Shown piece by piece: positions 1-11,225 of a stretch of DNA of 64,000 nt (its first letter is position 1; each line of letters opens with the position of its first letter). Under the pieces are notes generated by a model. It was given only the letters and a program-made list of their open reading frames with translations, was not told the DNA's origin and did no database searches. The DNA is from Nitrospirota bacterium (GTDB lineage Bacteria; Nitrospirota; 9FT-COMBO-42-15; HDB-SIOI813): NCBI GenBank assembly GCA_020846775.1, contig JADLDG010000034.1, positions 120,017-184,016 of the forward strand, given 5' to 3'. Made by a program: the position numbers and the translations under genes.

Positions 1-1285
1 CTTTAATGTAGCGGATTTGCTGCACTATCGGCCTTCTCGAAGGACAGACATATGTACAGCAGCCGCATTCAATACAATCCAGCACATGATACTCCTCTGC
101 ATCCTTAGGTTTGCCAGCCTCTCCGAGGATGCTGTACATATTTGGCAATAAACGGATCGGACATGCCTGCACACACCTTCCGCACCTGATGCAAGCACGA
201 AAGTCCTCCAAAACCACATCACCTTTTGGTATAATTAGTATCCCTGATGTCCCTTTGAGTATTGGTACAAGCATGGAATACTGGGCAATTCCCATCATCG
301 GTCCGCCGAAAAGTATCTTGCCCGGCTCACCGGCAAGCCCTCCACACTCAGCTATCACATGCTCAAGCAGGGTCCCTACCGGTATCCTGAAATTACCCCG
401 TCTGTTTATCCCATTACCGGTAACTGTTACAATGCGTTCAACAAGAGGAACTCCATACCTGACTGCGTTATAAACAGCAGCGGCAGTCCCGACATTCTGA
501 ACTACAATACCTACATCCATAGGAAGCCCCCCTGAAGGGACCTCTTTGCCTGTTACACTCTTTATAAGCTGCTTCTCAGCCCCCTGAGGATACTTCTTCT
601 CCAAAGAAATCACCTTTATATTTGTACCAGTTGCAGACTGATTAATTGCCTTAATTGCTCCAGGCTTGTCATTTTCAATACCAATATATCCGTCTCTTAC
701 ACCCATTATGTGCATAAGAATCTTCATCCCTTCGATCACTTCCATTGATTTCTCAACCATAAGCCTGTCATCAGAGGTCAGGAAGGGTTCGCACTCTGCA
801 CCATTGAGTATAACTGCTGTAATTTTTTTCTCTTGCGGAGGGCTTAATTTGACATGAGTCGGGAATGTAGCACCACCCATCCCCACAATCCCGGCTCCGA
901 GTATGATACCTTTCAAGTCCTTAGGGTCTGCGTTAAGGTAGTTACTGTTTTCTTTCAGGGAATCAATGAGTTCATCTTTTCCGTCAGACTCGATCACGAT
1001 TGAGTTAGACTGATTTCCTGACGGGTGTGGAAACCTGCCTATGGCCACAACTTTACCGGAGACAGGGCTGTGGACCGGGGAGGAGACAAAACCCTTAGCC
1101 TCCCCCACCTTCTGATATTTTTTAACGAGATCACCTATCTTTACAAGAGATTCACACGGGGCGCCTATATGCTGTGACAATGGGATCACGACCTTGGAAG
1201 GCGGCTTTATTTCTGAGATAGGGATGGAAGATGTCTCACTCTTCCTATCTATTGGATGTATACCTTCTCCGGCTATTGTCCACAT
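1..1285 (-). CDS. rnfC: RnfC subunit of Rnf electron transport complex (3' end cut by window)
   Basis: This is the iron-sulfur subunit of the Rnf complex, which couples ferredoxin/NAD electron transfer to ion pumping at the membrane. Reading the minus strand from the ATG at 1285, the protein opens with a barrel-sandwich segment containing HIGAPCESLVKIGD. Next comes the flavin-binding loop GMGGATFP (about nt 880-905), a NVGTA motif and an SLBB-like region. Near the cut end are two 4Fe-4S motifs, CIRCGRCVQACP and CIECGCCTYVCP. About 428 codons are present against a usual 430-450, so only the last few residues are missing. The start is set by an in-frame TGA eight codons upstream of the ATG; no good ribosome site precedes it. 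The other rnf genes would lie to the left of the window. Confidence 0.9.
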   Translation of the reverse strand, partial: MWTIAGEGIHPIDRKSETSSIPISEIKPPSKVVIPLSQHIGAPCESLVKIGDLVKKYQKVGEAKGFVSSPVHSPVSGKVVAIGRFPHPSGNQSNSIVIESDGKDELIDSLKENSNYLNADPKDLKGIILGAGIVGMGGATFPTHVKLSPPQEKKITAVILNGAECEPFLTSDDRLMVEKSMEVIEGMKILMHIMGVRDGYIGIENDKPGAIKAINQSATGTNIKVISLEKKYPQGAEKQLIKSVTGKEVPSGGLPMDVGIVVQNVGTAAAVYNAVRYGVPLVERIVTVTGNGINRRGNFRIPVGTLLEHVIAECGGLAGEPGKILFGGPMMGIAQYSMLVPILKGTSGILIIPKGDVVLEDFRACIRCGRCVQACPIRLLPNMYSILGEAGKPKDAEEYHVLDCIECGCCTYVCPSRRPIVQQIRYIK

Positions 1286-1358
1286 AACTAAAAAAAACTG
1301 TATTTGTCAGGCATCATTAGAATACTCATACTTGCCGCCTGATATTTGCTTCCTATTG

Positions 1359-1826
1359 TCAACCCTTTTTATTCCTGTCCTTAAGGATGTCGCTCAACTC
1401 TTCCATGAACTGATTTATATCCTTAAACTCTCTGTAGACCGAGGCAAACCGCACATAAGCTACTTCATCAAGACCATGAAGCTCCCTCATCACTTCTTCC
1501 CCTATCATTGTACTCGGCAGCTCTTTTTCTCCGCTCTCCTGAACCTTTTTCTCTATCCTGGAGACCGAGTCTTCGAGGGCATCCATGCCTACTGGTCTCT
1601 TCTCACAGGCCTTTTTAAGACCCGACAGGATCTTGTTCCTGTCAAACACCTCACGCCGGCCATCTTTTTTTACTACAACCGGAAGGACATCTTCAACATG
1701 CTCGTAAGTGGTAAATCTCCTCCTGCACCTGAGGCACTCCCTCCTGCGCCGGATAGAACTCCCTTCCTTACCCTCTCTTGAATCAACTACCTTATCCTCA
1801 ATATGTCCGCAGAAGGGACATTTCAT
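1359..1826 (-). CDS. nrdR: Transcriptional repressor NrdR
   Basis: NrdR represses ribonucleotide reductase genes in response to ATP/dATP. The 155 residues have the full family layout. There is an N-terminal zinc ribbon with CPFCG at residues 3-7 and [12 protein letters not shown] near residue 31. It is followed by an ATP-cone domain (about residues 48-138) with [16 protein letters not shown] and the conserved [13 protein letters not shown] stretch. It sits directly downstream of glyA and rpiB, in the common rpiB-glyA-nrdR order. No tandem NrdR box was recognised in this window, so its targets are elsewhere. Confidence 0.95.
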   Translation of the reverse strand: MKCPFCGHIEDKVVDSREGKEGSSIRRRRECLRCRRRFTTYEHVEDVLPVVVKKDGRREVFDRNKILSGLKKACEKRPVGMDALEDSVSRIEKKVQESGEKELPSTMIGEEVMRELHGLDEVAYVRFASVYREFKDINQFMEELSDILKDRNKKG

Positions 1827-1838
1827 AAAAACTCCTTA

Positions 1839-3071
1839 TCAATATACCGGAAACATCTTGCACAAATCTCCTACAGCGCTTCGCACTTCACTATAGACCT
1901 TCTCGTCTCCAATATTGCTGAGAACCTTGTCTATAAACCCTGCTATCTTATCCATCTCCCCTTCTTTCATACCTCTTGTTGTTACTGCCGGCGTGCCTAT
2001 CCTGACACCGCTCGTTACCATCGGAGGTTTATCATCAAAGGGAACGGCATTCTTATTTAACGTTATTCCTGATACATCCAACGCTGTCTCTGCATCTTTG
2101 CCTGTAAGGCCCTTATTTCTTAGATCAACAAGCATCAGGTGATTGTCTGTTCCACCTGATACAAGGTTGTATCCCCTTTTAACCAGGCCTTCAGCAAGAC
2201 ACCTTGCGTTTTTTACAACCTGCTCCTGATAACCCTTGAATTCTGGTGAAAGCGCCTCCTTGAAGGCAACTGCCTTGGCAGCTATAACATGCATCAGGGG
2301 CCCTCCCTGAATCCCGGGGAATATACTCTTGTCAATCAACTTTGCATGCTCTGCCCTGCACATAATCATCCCGCCCCTTGGACCCCTTAATGTCTTATGT
2401 GTAGTTGTAGTAACAAAATCACTATGGGGGAAAGGGCTTGGATGAACTCCTGCTGCTACCAGGCCTGCAATATGTGCAATGTCTGCCAGCGTATAGGCGC
2501 CTGCTTCTTTGGCTATAGCCTGGAATGCCTGAAAATCAATGGTCCTTGCATAGGCGCTTGCACCTATAACTATTATCTTAGGCCTTCTTTCTATTGCAAG
2601 TCTTCTAACTTCATCGTAATCAATTGTCCCTGTCTCCCGTCCAACCCCATAGCTGACAACATTATAGAAGATGCCGGAGAAATTTACCTTACTTCCATGT
2701 GTCAAATGCCCGCCATGTGCAAGGTCCATCCCCACGATCGTATCACCTGGTTTTAGGACGGCAAAATATACGGCCATATTGGCCTGTGACCCTGAGTGAG
2801 GTTGAACATTTACATGTTCAGCGCCGAAAATAGTCTTCGCCCTTGAGATGGCAAGGTCTTCCACGACATCCACATATTCACACCCGCCGTAATACCGTTT
2901 ATGCGGATAACCCTCGGCATATTTATTAGTCATCACACAGCCCTGTGCTTCAAGCACTGCCTTGCTTGCATAATTCTCTGATGCAATAAGGAGTATATGG
3001 TTATTCTCCCTCCTTATCTCATTCTGAATCGCCTCAAAGACCTCAGGATCCTTATTTCGTAAATCCGACAT
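1839..3071 (-). CDS. glyA: Serine hydroxymethyltransferase
   Basis: This PLP enzyme interconverts serine and glycine and charges tetrahydrofolate with a one-carbon unit. The 410-residue length is normal. The PLP lysine lies in [14 protein letters not shown]. Other family marks are [18 protein letters not shown] near residue 52, [12 protein letters not shown] near residue 87, and [12 protein letters not shown]. It is 12 bp upstream of nrdR and 14 bp downstream of rpiB, all on the minus strand, so the three are probably one transcript. Confidence 0.97.
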   Translation of the reverse strand: MSDLRNKDPEVFEAIQNEIRRENNHILLIASENYASKAVLEAQGCVMTNKYAEGYPHKRYYGGCEYVDVVEDLAISRAKTIFGAEHVNVQPHSGSQANMAVYFAVLKPGDTIVGMDLAHGGHLTHGSKVNFSGIFYNVVSYGVGRETGTIDYDEVRRLAIERRPKIIVIGASAYARTIDFQAFQAIAKEAGAYTLADIAHIAGLVAAGVHPSPFPHSDFVTTTTHKTLRGPRGGMIMCRAEHAKLIDKSIFPGIQGGPLMHVIAAKAVAFKEALSPEFKGYQEQVVKNARCLAEGLVKRGYNLVSGGTDNHLMLVDLRNKGLTGKDAETALDVSGITLNKNAVPFDDKPPMVTSGVRIGTPAVTTRGMKEGEMDKIAGFIDKVLSNIGDEKVYSEVRSAVGDLCKMFPVY

Positions 3072-3085
3072 CCTAATATTCCTCT

Positions 3086-3550
3086 CTATCCATTCTTTCT
3101 TCTGTTGAATATACCCTTTTCTATTTCGCTTATCTTATCCAGTCTCCGCTGATGCCTGCCGCCCTCAAAATCTGTCGTGAGCCACGCACCCACCATCAGC
3201 AGGGCCACTTCCATATCCAATACCCTGCCTCCAAGAACCAGGATATTTGCATCATTATGTAATCTGCTCATCCTCGCAGTAAACAAATCATGGCATAAGG
3301 CTGCCCTGACACCAGGAAACTTATTAGCTACAATTGACATCCCGATGCCTGTGCCGCAGGATAATATCCCCCTCTCTGCAACACCTTTAGAGACAGCATC
3401 TGCAACCTTAATCCCGTAGTCAGGATAATCTACTGATTCAGGATTATCCACACCGTAATCTGTTACCTCTAATCCCTTCTCCTTAAGTAATTCAACTATC
3501 TTTTCCTTAAGGCTGCAACCCCCATGATCCGATGCAATCGCTATTTTCAT
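3086..3550 (-). CDS. rpiB: Ribose-5-phosphate isomerase B
   Basis: RpiB interconverts ribose 5-phosphate and ribulose 5-phosphate in the pentose phosphate pathway. The 154 residues match the RpiB/LacA fold. The protein begins [11 protein letters not shown]. It carries the catalytic cysteine in [12 protein letters not shown] (about residues 62-73) and the substrate loop [17 protein letters not shown]. It is the first gene of the rpiB-glyA-nrdR run. Confidence 0.95.
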   Translation of the reverse strand: MKIAIASDHGGCSLKEKIVELLKEKGLEVTDYGVDNPESVDYPDYGIKVADAVSKGVAERGILSCGTGIGMSIVANKFPGVRAALCHDLFTARMSRLHNDANILVLGGRVLDMEVALLMVGAWLTTDFEGGRHQRRLDKISEIEKGIFNRRKNG

Positions 3551-3647
3551 TTTTAATGACAGGTATCCCTTTTTTTCCTAACAGGAGATTAGGGTCATTA
3601 ATACTACCCTATACCGTTATTTAACGTCAAGTGAATTTTTGGAGTGA

Positions 3648-4511
3648 TTATCGCGCTGATGGTTTCCTGGCAGCAACCACCCTGAATACCATAGGCAGGG
3701 CTATCTTGTCTCCGCATTTATACTTACTTACAGCATTCATGATCTCGACGTCAACAACCTCTTTTTGCTCCTTCGTAAGTCTTGCAAACAGGGGCTGGAG
3801 CGGGGCGGCCATATCTTTTAAATTGGCAAGGTATTCTTCTGCCGAATCAAAAAAAGACTCGCCTGAGACTTCCTCATCTGCCAGACCTGACAGTCCGGCG
3901 GAACCCGCCATCCCAAGGAGGTCACCTTGTTTTGCAAGCCTGAATATGCCAGGCTGATCCGGTGCAGGAGTTGGTATTTCAACGAACTTCTTCAACACCT
4001 CTACCGGTATCCTGACAAATGGATTCTTGTCCGGAGTAGACCATACTGCAGCCGATAGATAACCTCCGTTTTTCAACACCCTTGATATCTCATTCAATGC
4101 AGCATGGACATCAGGTAAAAACATAAGGCAAAAACGGCTGATAACAGCATCAAATGAGGCGGTCTCATAAGGCAGTGAAGATACATCATTTGCGTGAAAT
4201 GAAATATTCTTTACCCCTGCCCCTTCTGCCTTCCTCCTGGCTGCTGCCAGCATGTTCGACGACAGATCAAGCCCTACTACCGCCCCCCTGTCGCCAACAG
4301 CCTGTGCTGCAAGTATTGACGGGCATCCCGTGCCGCACCCAAGATCAAGCACTTGTTGACCAGGGGAAATCCTCGCGTCTCCAATCAAACGGTAGCTGAC
4401 AAAAGACATACTCTGTTCAAGGTTCTTATCCCATTTCTCCCACGCCGGCGCTACGCGGTCCCAGTTCTGGCGCTGTGTTTCTATGAATTTTTTTGTATCA
4501 TCAGATGACAT
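3648..4511 (-). CDS. Class I SAM-dependent methyltransferase
   Basis: This is a soluble Methyltransf_11/UbiE-like enzyme of 287 residues. The SAM-binding motif I is VLDLGCGTGCPS (about residues 54-65). An acidic motif II follows in VVGLDLSSNML, and the motif around FDAVISRFCLMFLPD is typical of small-molecule methyltransferases. The C-terminal 100 residues hold a charged helical cap that may bind substrate. Neighbours do not point to a pathway, so the substrate is unknown. It is separate from the rpiB operon by about 100 bp. Confidence 0.8.
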   Translation of the reverse strand: MSSDDTKKFIETQRQNWDRVAPAWEKWDKNLEQSMSFVSYRLIGDARISPGQQVLDLGCGTGCPSILAAQAVGDRGAVVGLDLSSNMLAAARRKAEGAGVKNISFHANDVSSLPYETASFDAVISRFCLMFLPDVHAALNEISRVLKNGGYLSAAVWSTPDKNPFVRIPVEVLKKFVEIPTPAPDQPGIFRLAKQGDLLGMAGSAGLSGLADEEVSGESFFDSAEEYLANLKDMAAPLQPLFARLTKEQKEVVDVEIMNAVSKYKCGDKIALPMVFRVVAARKPSAR

Positions 4512-4533
4512 AGTCTACCTCCATAATCCCCCA

Positions 4534-6153
4534 TTATTCGACAGAGAAGTATACATCATTCGGACTTGCCGTTGTTGACAACTGAGTGTTGCGGTAATCT
4601 GTCCAGATGACGTATGCCTTTCCATCTGCCACAGATATGCCCGGTTTCTCATGCCATGCCAGTCCACTAACACTATCTCCTGCATCATCATTAACTATCC
4701 GGTTGGTTGTAAAACCTGTACCGTCACTGCTCTTTGCAAAATATATATCTTTTACCCCATTTCGCCAATCATCCCATACAACATAGATATTGGAATCATC
4801 AGCAGCGATTGCAGGATATGCTGCACCGCCGAAGAAACCTGAGCTGACGCTATCAGTAACAGACAGTGTCGTATTTATCAGCGAGAGTGTCCCCCCGTCT
4901 ACAATTGCAAGGTCAATGTCGTACGAATTAATTACCTCACTCACAAATTTAGGTTCAGTTATCAGTGCCCTCTGCCATACGATATATACCTCGCAAACAG
5001 GATCTCCTGGTGTATTACAAACAGGATCAACCGCTATTGATGGAACCCTTGCATTGTAGCCAGATGTCAATCCAATATCCAGTGAAACCCCTGGAATCCC
5101 ACTGCTAATCTTTTTGAGCTTTATGCGGGTCGGGATGGATGGAAACTGCACTAGTTCTTCACCCAGGTCTTCCCATACGACATAGGCAGAACCAGCCGGG
5201 TCCATAGCTACTGACGGCCGTCTCCCTGCTAATGAAAGATACGCCCCGGCAGAAAAGGTGCTCCCAAGATTAATGCTCCAGGCATAATATATGGCCGGAT
5301 AATTATCGCCACTATAATCCCTGTGCTCCCATGTTATATATATTTCATCAGAGTTTATAGCAATAGATGGAGAGGTATCGTAATCAAGGTTTCCTGTTGT
5401 ATCGGCGTTGATCTTCTTTATTGACTCAAAACCAGAGACTCTGTCATATTTTCTGAACAGGATATCAGCGTCACCCTGCCCCCTGTCCTCCCATGTAATA
5501 TATATATTTCCGGAGCTATCTGCGGCTATTGCCGGCGAGAACTGCTCTCCCAGTGACGAGCTGTCAACAAGTACCGGCAAATCAAAACTACTGCCGCCAT
5601 TAATGCTCCTGGTAAAATAAGCCTTGTACAAGCCCGACGAATTATCAGACCATACGACATAGACCCTTACAGTCCCTGTATCTGCATCTTTAAATACCGC
5701 AATATTTTTTTGTCCTGAGGAGTATGTGTTCGCCCTTGATATTCCAGGGTTATAATTGGCGGTTAATCTCATGTTCGCATTAAAGGTTGTCAGGAAGGCT
5801 ATAGCGCTTGCAGATGTGCCGGTTGTATCAGCAGCCCGTATAACAACCTTCTCAGGCGCTGCTGCAGCATCCGCTGGCGCTGTATATTTACCGTCACTAT
5901 CTATTGTGCCAACCACATTTTCATTGCCGCCGGGGATGCCGTTTACGCTCCATGCAGCCGCTGTCCCTGCAGGAGTAACAGAAAACCCTTTAGTGTCACC
6001 AAGAGTTATGACTGCAGAACGTGGAGAGACAGTGATTATTGACTCTTTATCATTATGCGTTGCACAACCTGACAACGTAAGCAGCAACAGACATATAAAC
6101 AAGACAATATTGAATCTGAAATCGAAGGTTTTATAAGTCACCCATCCTCTCAT
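4534..6153 (-). CDS. Lipoprotein with Ig-like and sialidase-type beta-propeller repeats
   Basis: This is a 539-residue exported lipoprotein. A hydrophobic signal (about residues 15-29) ends in the lipobox LSGC. A bacterial Ig-like segment (about residues 40-120) begins ITVSPRSAVITLGD. The rest is a repeated series of blades of the type 'IYVVWEDWRNG..DIYFAKSSDGGxxF', as in BNR/sialidase-like propellers; examples are NIYITWEDRGQGDADILFR and IYVVWDDWRNGVKDIYFA. No catalytic sialidase residues were identified, so a binding or structural surface role is more likely. It overlaps the upstream hydrolase gene by 4 bp, suggesting co-expression. Confidence 0.7.
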   Translation of the reverse strand: MRGWVTYKTFDFRFNIVLFICLLLLTLSGCATHNDKESIITVSPRSAVITLGDTKGFSVTPAGTAAAWSVNGIPGGNENVVGTIDSDGKYTAPADAAAAPEKVVIRAADTTGTSASAIAFLTTFNANMRLTANYNPGISRANTYSSGQKNIAVFKDADTGTVRVYVVWSDNSSGLYKAYFTRSINGGSSFDLPVLVDSSSLGEQFSPAIAADSSGNIYITWEDRGQGDADILFRKYDRVSGFESIKKINADTTGNLDYDTSPSIAINSDEIYITWEHRDYSGDNYPAIYYAWSINLGSTFSAGAYLSLAGRRPSVAMDPAGSAYVVWEDLGEELVQFPSIPTRIKLKKISSGIPGVSLDIGLTSGYNARVPSIAVDPVCNTPGDPVCEVYIVWQRALITEPKFVSEVINSYDIDLAIVDGGTLSLINTTLSVTDSVSSGFFGGAAYPAIAADDSNIYVVWDDWRNGVKDIYFAKSSDGTGFTTNRIVNDDAGDSVSGLAWHEKPGISVADGKAYVIWTDYRNTQLSTTASPNDVYFSVE

Positions 6154-6989
6154 TCCGGACCATCCATTCTATCATCCTGAATCGTCTCCTCCACAAACTT
6201 TTCAATGGCAAACAGGGTCTTGTCCCTCTCCTCATAAAATCCCATATGCCCGACACCACTCAATATCAAAACCTCAGCATGTCCGGGTTTCATAATCAGC
6301 GGCAGCATTTTATCCGGTGGAATAAGCAGGTCATCCCTGCCTATGATAAAAAGAACCGGATACGCTGCGCCTTCAAGCACATGCTGACGGTCCTTCCTGT
6401 CACGCATCCCTGCAAGTGCCGCAATGAGACCATCCTCGGGGATGACCATTGCAGCCGACAGCGTCTTTCCCACCTGCCCCTTCATCTTAATCACATTTGC
6501 AGGTGCATACATCTTAGGGATCAACCCCTCCAGAAATGCCTTCTTATCCTTCTTCACCGCCTCAATTGCCTTATCCCTGTCCCGCCTCTTTTCCTCCGGA
6601 TCTGCCATGGCCGTTGAGTGGAAAAGACAAAGCCCTTTTACCTTCTCCGGGAATAGCTCTGCAAAGGCAAGTGCAGTATATCCCCCCATTGAATGACCAA
6701 CCACAGTACATCTCTCCACCCCTGCGGACTTGAGAACCGCAGCAGCGCTCTCAGCCTGCATTTCCATTGTATTTATAAATTCACCGGAGCTGTTTCTTAC
6801 AGCGGGAGGCGAGCTCTTCCCATGACCCAACAGGTCTGGCGTAATAACCCTGAATCTTCTGGACAGGTTGTCACGAAAATAGTCCCATATTTCAGATGAT
6901 TCACAAAAGCCATGCAGTAAAAGGAGTACATCGCCCTTGCCCTCATCATTGTAATGTATCCTGAAATCTTTGTAGGTGGTCTCTTTCAT
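6150..6989 (-). CDS. Alpha/beta-fold hydrolase
   Basis: This 279-residue esterase/lipase-like hydrolase has the nucleophile elbow GHSMGG (about residues 98-103). The oxyanion region is LLLHGFCESSEIWD, a likely catalytic Asp is in IIGRDDLLIPP, and the His is in GVGHMGF near residue 255. The fold and cap resemble family members active on small esters or haloperoxidase-like proteins; the substrate cannot be read from sequence. Translationally coupled to the next lipoprotein gene (ATG overlaps by 4 bp). Confidence 0.8.
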   Translation of the reverse strand: MKETTYKDFRIHYNDEGKGDVLLLLHGFCESSEIWDYFRDNLSRRFRVITPDLLGHGKSSPPAVRNSSGEFINTMEMQAESAAAVLKSAGVERCTVVGHSMGGYTALAFAELFPEKVKGLCLFHSTAMADPEEKRRDRDKAIEAVKKDKKAFLEGLIPKMYAPANVIKMKGQVGKTLSAAMVIPEDGLIAALAGMRDRKDRQHVLEGAAYPVLFIIGRDDLLIPPDKMLPLIMKPGHAEVLILSGVGHMGFYEERDKTLFAIEKFVEETIQDDRMDGPE

Positions 6990-7024
6990 GCGTAAGGCAG
7001 ATTATACCACACTGAAAGGGATTT

Positions 7025-7498
7025 TCAATGCAGATGCTCTGCAAATTCTGCTACCTTTGGCCTGACTATATTATCATAGTCTGTGTAATCCATTACCACT
7101 ATCTCATAATGATTGCCGGCATTAAAATAAATCTGATCATCTTCTGCGAGTGACTTGTCAACATAGGTCTCAATATCGTAGAGATTTCCAAACGGAGGTT
7201 CAGCCCCTGCCTCACAATCCGGGAAGATTGTCTTAAATTCCTCTTCCAAGGCAAGCCGCAAGTCCGTTTCGCTCAAGATATTTTTCAACTTTCTGAAATC
7301 CATCCTGCAGCTTGCCGGCATAACTGTCATAATGTACCGCTCCTTCGCCTTGACCATCACAACCTTCGCCATGTTTTTCCCGGATACATGCATTGACTCA
7401 GCTATTTCCTGAGCAGTATAAACCTCCTGATGTTTAATTGTATTATAAATGACATTATTCTTCTTCAAGACCGCCTCTACCCTTTCAACAATTGCCAT
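7025..7498 (-). CDS. YbaK/aminoacyl-tRNA deacylase family protein
   Basis: YbaK/ProX-type proteins hydrolyse mischarged aminoacyl-tRNAs. The 157-residue protein has the fold's landmarks: an N-terminal helix (VERVEAVLKKNNVIY), then YTAQEIAESMHVSGKNMAKVVMVKA, a central domain, and DCEAGAEPPFGNLY near residue 110. The start at 7498 (MAIVERV) is preferred over the more upstream in-frame start at 7543, because AAGGAGGTGCGCC lies directly before it. The gene follows the MarR regulator by about 40 bp on the same strand. Confidence 0.75.
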   Translation of the reverse strand: MAIVERVEAVLKKNNVIYNTIKHQEVYTAQEIAESMHVSGKNMAKVVMVKAKERYIMTVMPASCRMDFRKLKNILSETDLRLALEEEFKTIFPDCEAGAEPPFGNLYDIETYVDKSLAEDDQIYFNAGNHYEIVVMDYTDYDNIVRPKVAEFAEHLH

Positions 7499-7539
7499 GG
7501 CGCACCTCCTTAAACTGTGAATCCCTCGAACTGCATTGA

Positions 7540-7992
7540 TCATCCATTCGAAACAATTCTACGAAGATAAAGCTTCAAGCGTGTGACATCCGTTCTGCTG
7601 AAATTATTTAACAGCTCATTCATGACATTTATTGAAACTTCCGGAAGATGAGGGAAAATTTTCATACCCTCGTCGGTAAGGCTGAGATTTACAAGTCTCC
7701 TGTCAACCTTTGACCGATCTCTCTTTACCAAATGCTTAGATTCCAACCGATCCAAAGTGCGCGTTATGGATCCCATATCGCAGTCAACCATATACGCAAG
7801 CTCTGCAGCAAACTTGCATCTTCCGCTGCCTATCAGCATCAATATCTTCCATTGAGCGGGAGTAGCTTCAGGACACTTTTTCTTAAGTTCCGACGCTAAG
7901 GCCCGCTCAAATCTTAAGAATGCAAGCGAGATTAGAAAGCCTACGCTCTCATCCATCTTGTAGTTTCCCAGGGTATAATGAGTTGCTTTCAT
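7540..7992 (-). CDS. MarR family transcriptional regulator
   Basis: This 150-residue winged-helix dimer is probably a repressor. The DNA-binding core reads AELAYMVDCDMGSITRTLDRLESKHLVKR, followed by the wing SKVDRRLVNLSLTDEG, both standard for MarR. The ATG at 7992 (MKATHYT) is chosen because GGAGACCAT precedes it. It lies 60 bp after the RND pump gene on the same strand. Two palindromes in front of the pump operon (12583-12618) are good candidates for its binding sites, which would make it an autoregulated local repressor of the pump. Confidence 0.85.
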   Translation of the reverse strand: MKATHYTLGNYKMDESVGFLISLAFLRFERALASELKKKCPEATPAQWKILMLIGSGRCKFAAELAYMVDCDMGSITRTLDRLESKHLVKRDRSKVDRRLVNLSLTDEGMKIFPHLPEVSINVMNELLNNFSRTDVTRLKLYLRRIVSNG

Positions 7993-8051
7993 ATGGTCTC
8001 CAGATTCTGCTGTGAGCAATTAAAGTCAGATCCAGCAATTTTTGTAATTTA

Positions 8052-11000
8052 TCATTCCTCCGCAGCATCAACGTCAGGCGCTTTCGCTCTCCCTTTATAT
8101 TTTCCCCTGCCAAACAACCGTGAGACCATCACAAAGAAGAAGGGAATAAATAACAGGTCTATGAAAGTAGCCGAAAGCAGCCCGCCGGTGACGGCGGTGC
8201 CGATAGCGTTCTGGGCCGCGGCCCCTGCTCCGCGGGTCAGGGCCAGCGGCAGGGTGCCGAAGAAGAAGGCAAGAGAGGTCATTATGACGGGACGCAGCCT
8301 GATCTTCACCGCAGTCAGAGTGGCCTCAACCAGCTCATGCCCCTGCACAAGCTGCCCCTTGATGAACTGGATAATCAGTATAGCGTTCTTTGTGGAAAGC
8401 CCAATGGTGGTGAGCAGACCGATCTGCAGATAGATGTCATTGGGCAGTCCCCGAATCGTAACAACGGTAACCGCCCCAACCAGGCCTAAAGGGAGCATCA
8501 GCAGATTGACAAAGGGAATGGTCCAGCTCTCATACAAAGCGGCCACGGAGAGGAACACTACCAGAAGCGAGATGGCGTAGAGCGCCGGGGCCTGAGCGCC
8601 TGCCTTCTTTTCCTCATAAGAGAGGCCGGTCCATTCGTAGCCTATCCCTGGCGGCAGTTGGGCCGCCATTTTTTCCATTTCAGTCATAGCCTCGCCGGTA
8701 CTCACCCCGGGCGCTGCCTGTCCCATGATCTCTACGGATGGTATGCCGTTATACCGCTCCAGACGGGGAGAGCCGTACAGCCAATGGGCCTTAGAAAAGG
8801 CCGAGAACGGCACCATATCTCCGTTTATGTTTCTTACATACCAGTTGTTGATATCCCTCGGGAGCATCCTGTAACTGGCGTCTGCCTGGAGAAATACCTT
8901 CTTTACCCGGCCGTTCTGAATAAAGTCGTTTACGTAGACACTGCCCCATGCAGTGGTCAGAACGCTATTGATGTCGGCCAGGGACAACCCAAGGGCGCCG
9001 GCCTTCACATCATCTATATCAAGCTTGAACTGGGGTGAGTCATCCTGGCCGTTGGGCCGCACAGCCATCACTTTCGGGTTTTTCATGGCCATGCCCAGGA
9101 GCTGGTTGCGGACCTCCATCAGCCTGTCATGTCCCAGGTTGCCACGGTCCTGCAGTTGAAGATCAAAACCACTGGCCTGCCCCAGTTCCGCAACCGCCGG
9201 AGGTGAAAAAGCAAAGACCAGACCGTCCCGGATCTGCGAAAATGCCTTCATAGCCCGGCCGGCAATGGCAGGCGCCTTCAGATCAGGAGTCGGCCGCAGC
9301 TTCCAGTCTTTTAGTTTTACAAAGGCGATCCCCATATTCTGGCCCCTGCCGGCAAAGCTGAACCCGGCAACGGTGATTATACCTTCTACTGTCTTGCTCT
9401 CCTGTTCAAGAAAATGCCGCTCCATCTGGCGCATCACCTTGATGGTGCGCTCCTGTGTGGCGCCGGCAGGAAGCTGAATCTGGCAGACAATGAATCCCTG
9501 GTCCTCATCCGGAAGGAAGGAGGTTGGAAGCCGCAGGAAAAAGAATGCCATAGCCGCAACGATCGCGCCGTACAGCACCAGGTAACGCACCGGCTTACCG
9601 AAGGAGCGGCCCACGATACGTTCATACAGCGCCCTGCTGCGCTCAAACGCGTTGTTGAACTGGCGGAAAAACCAGCTAAACCAGCTGGCTGCGCCGGCGT
9701 GATGCCCTTTTTCGGCCGTCTTGAGCAGAGTGGCGCAGAGCGCTGGTGTCAGGATCATGGCAACCAGCACGGAGAGGATCATAGCGGAGATAATAGTTAT
9801 CGAAAACTGGCGGTAGATGACTCCAGTCGATCCTCCAAAAAAGGCCATGGGCAGAAAGACCGCCGTCAGTACTGTGGCAATGCCCCAGAGGGCGCTTGTA
9901 ATCTGCCCCATGGATTTGATCGTGGCGTCATGGGGAGATAACCCTTCCTCGAGCATTATCCTCTCCACGTTCTCCACCACAACAATGGCGTCGTCCACCA
10001 GAAGACCTATAACAATCACCAGGGCGAACATGGTCAGCGTATTGATAGAAAAACCGGCGGCCGCCAGGACGCCCATGGTGCCGAGCAGCACAACCGGCAC
10101 CGCGATGGTTGGGATCAGGGTGCTCCTGATGTTCTGGAGGAATAGGAACATGATGATAAAGACCAGGAAAACAGCCTCGATCAGGGTCTCTACGACTCCC
10201 TTGATCGAGATCTCAATGAACGGCGTGGTATCGTAGGGATAGACCACCTTCATACCGGCAGGAAAGTATTGCGACAACTCCTCCATCTTGGCCTTGATCC
10301 GGTTTCCCGTTTCGAGGGCATTGGCGCCCGCCGAGAGACGGACTGCCATTCCGCCCACCGGTTTTCCGTTGTAAAATGACTGGATATCGTAGTTTTCAGT
10401 GCCTATCCTGCTCTCGGCCACATCCCTGAGCCTTACCGTCGAACCGTCGGGGTTGGTGCGCAGGATAACAGCGTCAAACTGCTCCGGGGTCTGGAGCAGT
10501 GTACGGGCCGTGATAGGGGCGTTCAACTGTTGTCCCGCAGAGGCGGGTGTGCCGCCGAACTGGCCTGCCGAAATCTGGGCATTCTGAGCCTCCAGCGCCG
10601 CTATCACATCACCGGTTGTCAGCCTGTAATTACTCAGCCTGGCAGGATCCAGCCATATCCGCATGGCATTCTGAGTGCCGAACATCTGCAGTTCGCCTAC
10701 TCCTTCCAGCCGGCTGATAATATCCTGGACGTTCGAGACCAGGTAGTCGGTCAGTGCGCTGCGGTCCATGGAGCCGTCTTCCGACACAAGCCCGACGATT
10801 ATCAGGAAGTTCCTGGTTGACTTGACCACCTGTATCCCTTGCCGCTGCACAATCTGAGGCAGAAGCGGCACAGCCAGTTGCAGCTTGTTCTGCACCTGCA
10901 CCTGGGCTATGTTAGGGTCGGTGCCTGCCTTGAAGGTCAGGTTGATCGCCACGGCTCCGCTTGAGTCACTGCTGGAAGACATGTAGATCAGGTTGTCTAT

Positions 11001-11213
11001 GCCGTTGAGCTTTTGCTCGATCAACTGCGTAACCGTATCCTGCACAGTCTGGGCCGAAGCACCAGGATACGAGGCATTAATGGTAATCTGAGGCGGTGCG
11101 ATGGGAGGATACTGGGCAACCGGCAGCGTCATGATCGCCAGAAAACCCGCAAGCATAACCATGATCGCGATCACTATTGCAAAGATGGGCCGATTTATGA
11201 AGAATCTGGGCAT
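8052..11213 (-). CDS. RND multidrug efflux transporter, HAE1 (AcrB/MexB) type
   Basis: This is the inner-membrane proton-driven pump of a tripartite exporter, 1053 residues long as usual. It begins [21 protein letters not shown], has [19 protein letters not shown] in the first porter loop, and carries the proton-relay acidic pair in [17 protein letters not shown]. The second half repeats the 12-TM layout, with [19 protein letters not shown] near the C-terminus. GC content is visibly higher than in most neighbours, hinting at lateral origin. No TolC-type outer membrane channel lies next to it, so it must borrow one. The adaptor gene is 12 bp upstream. Confidence 0.95.
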   Translation of the reverse strand: MPRFFINRPIFAIVIAIMVMLAGFLAIMTLPVAQYPPIAPPQITINASYPGASAQTVQDTVTQLIEQKLNGIDNLIYMSSSSDSSGAVAINLTFKAGTDPNIAQVQVQNKLQLAVPLLPQIVQRQGIQVVKSTRNFLIIVGLVSEDGSMDRSALTDYLVSNVQDIISRLEGVGELQMFGTQNAMRIWLDPARLSNYRLTTGDVIAALEAQNAQISAGQFGGTPASAGQQLNAPITARTLLQTPEQFDAVILRTNPDGSTVRLRDVAESRIGTENYDIQSFYNGKPVGGMAVRLSAGANALETGNRIKAKMEELSQYFPAGMKVVYPYDTTPFIEISIKGVVETLIEAVFLVFIIMFLFLQNIRSTLIPTIAVPVVLLGTMGVLAAAGFSINTLTMFALVIVIGLLVDDAIVVVENVERIMLEEGLSPHDATIKSMGQITSALWGIATVLTAVFLPMAFFGGSTGVIYRQFSITIISAMILSVLVAMILTPALCATLLKTAEKGHHAGAASWFSWFFRQFNNAFERSRALYERIVGRSFGKPVRYLVLYGAIVAAMAFFFLRLPTSFLPDEDQGFIVCQIQLPAGATQERTIKVMRQMERHFLEQESKTVEGIITVAGFSFAGRGQNMGIAFVKLKDWKLRPTPDLKAPAIAGRAMKAFSQIRDGLVFAFSPPAVAELGQASGFDLQLQDRGNLGHDRLMEVRNQLLGMAMKNPKVMAVRPNGQDDSPQFKLDIDDVKAGALGLSLADINSVLTTAWGSVYVNDFIQNGRVKKVFLQADASYRMLPRDINNWYVRNINGDMVPFSAFSKAHWLYGSPRLERYNGIPSVEIMGQAAPGVSTGEAMTEMEKMAAQLPPGIGYEWTGLSYEEKKAGAQAPALYAISLLVVFLSVAALYESWTIPFVNLLMLPLGLVGAVTVVTIRGLPNDIYLQIGLLTTIGLSTKNAILIIQFIKGQLVQGHELVEATLTAVKIRLRPVIMTSLAFFFGTLPLALTRGAGAAAQNAIGTAVTGGLLSATFIDLLFIPFFFVMVSRLFGRGKYKGRAKAPDVDAAEE

Positions 11214-11225
11214 GAAACGCCTCCT

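Noticed and set aside
9414..9941. 175-residue plus-strand frame
   Set aside because: It is antisense to the RND pump, a by-product of its high G+C.
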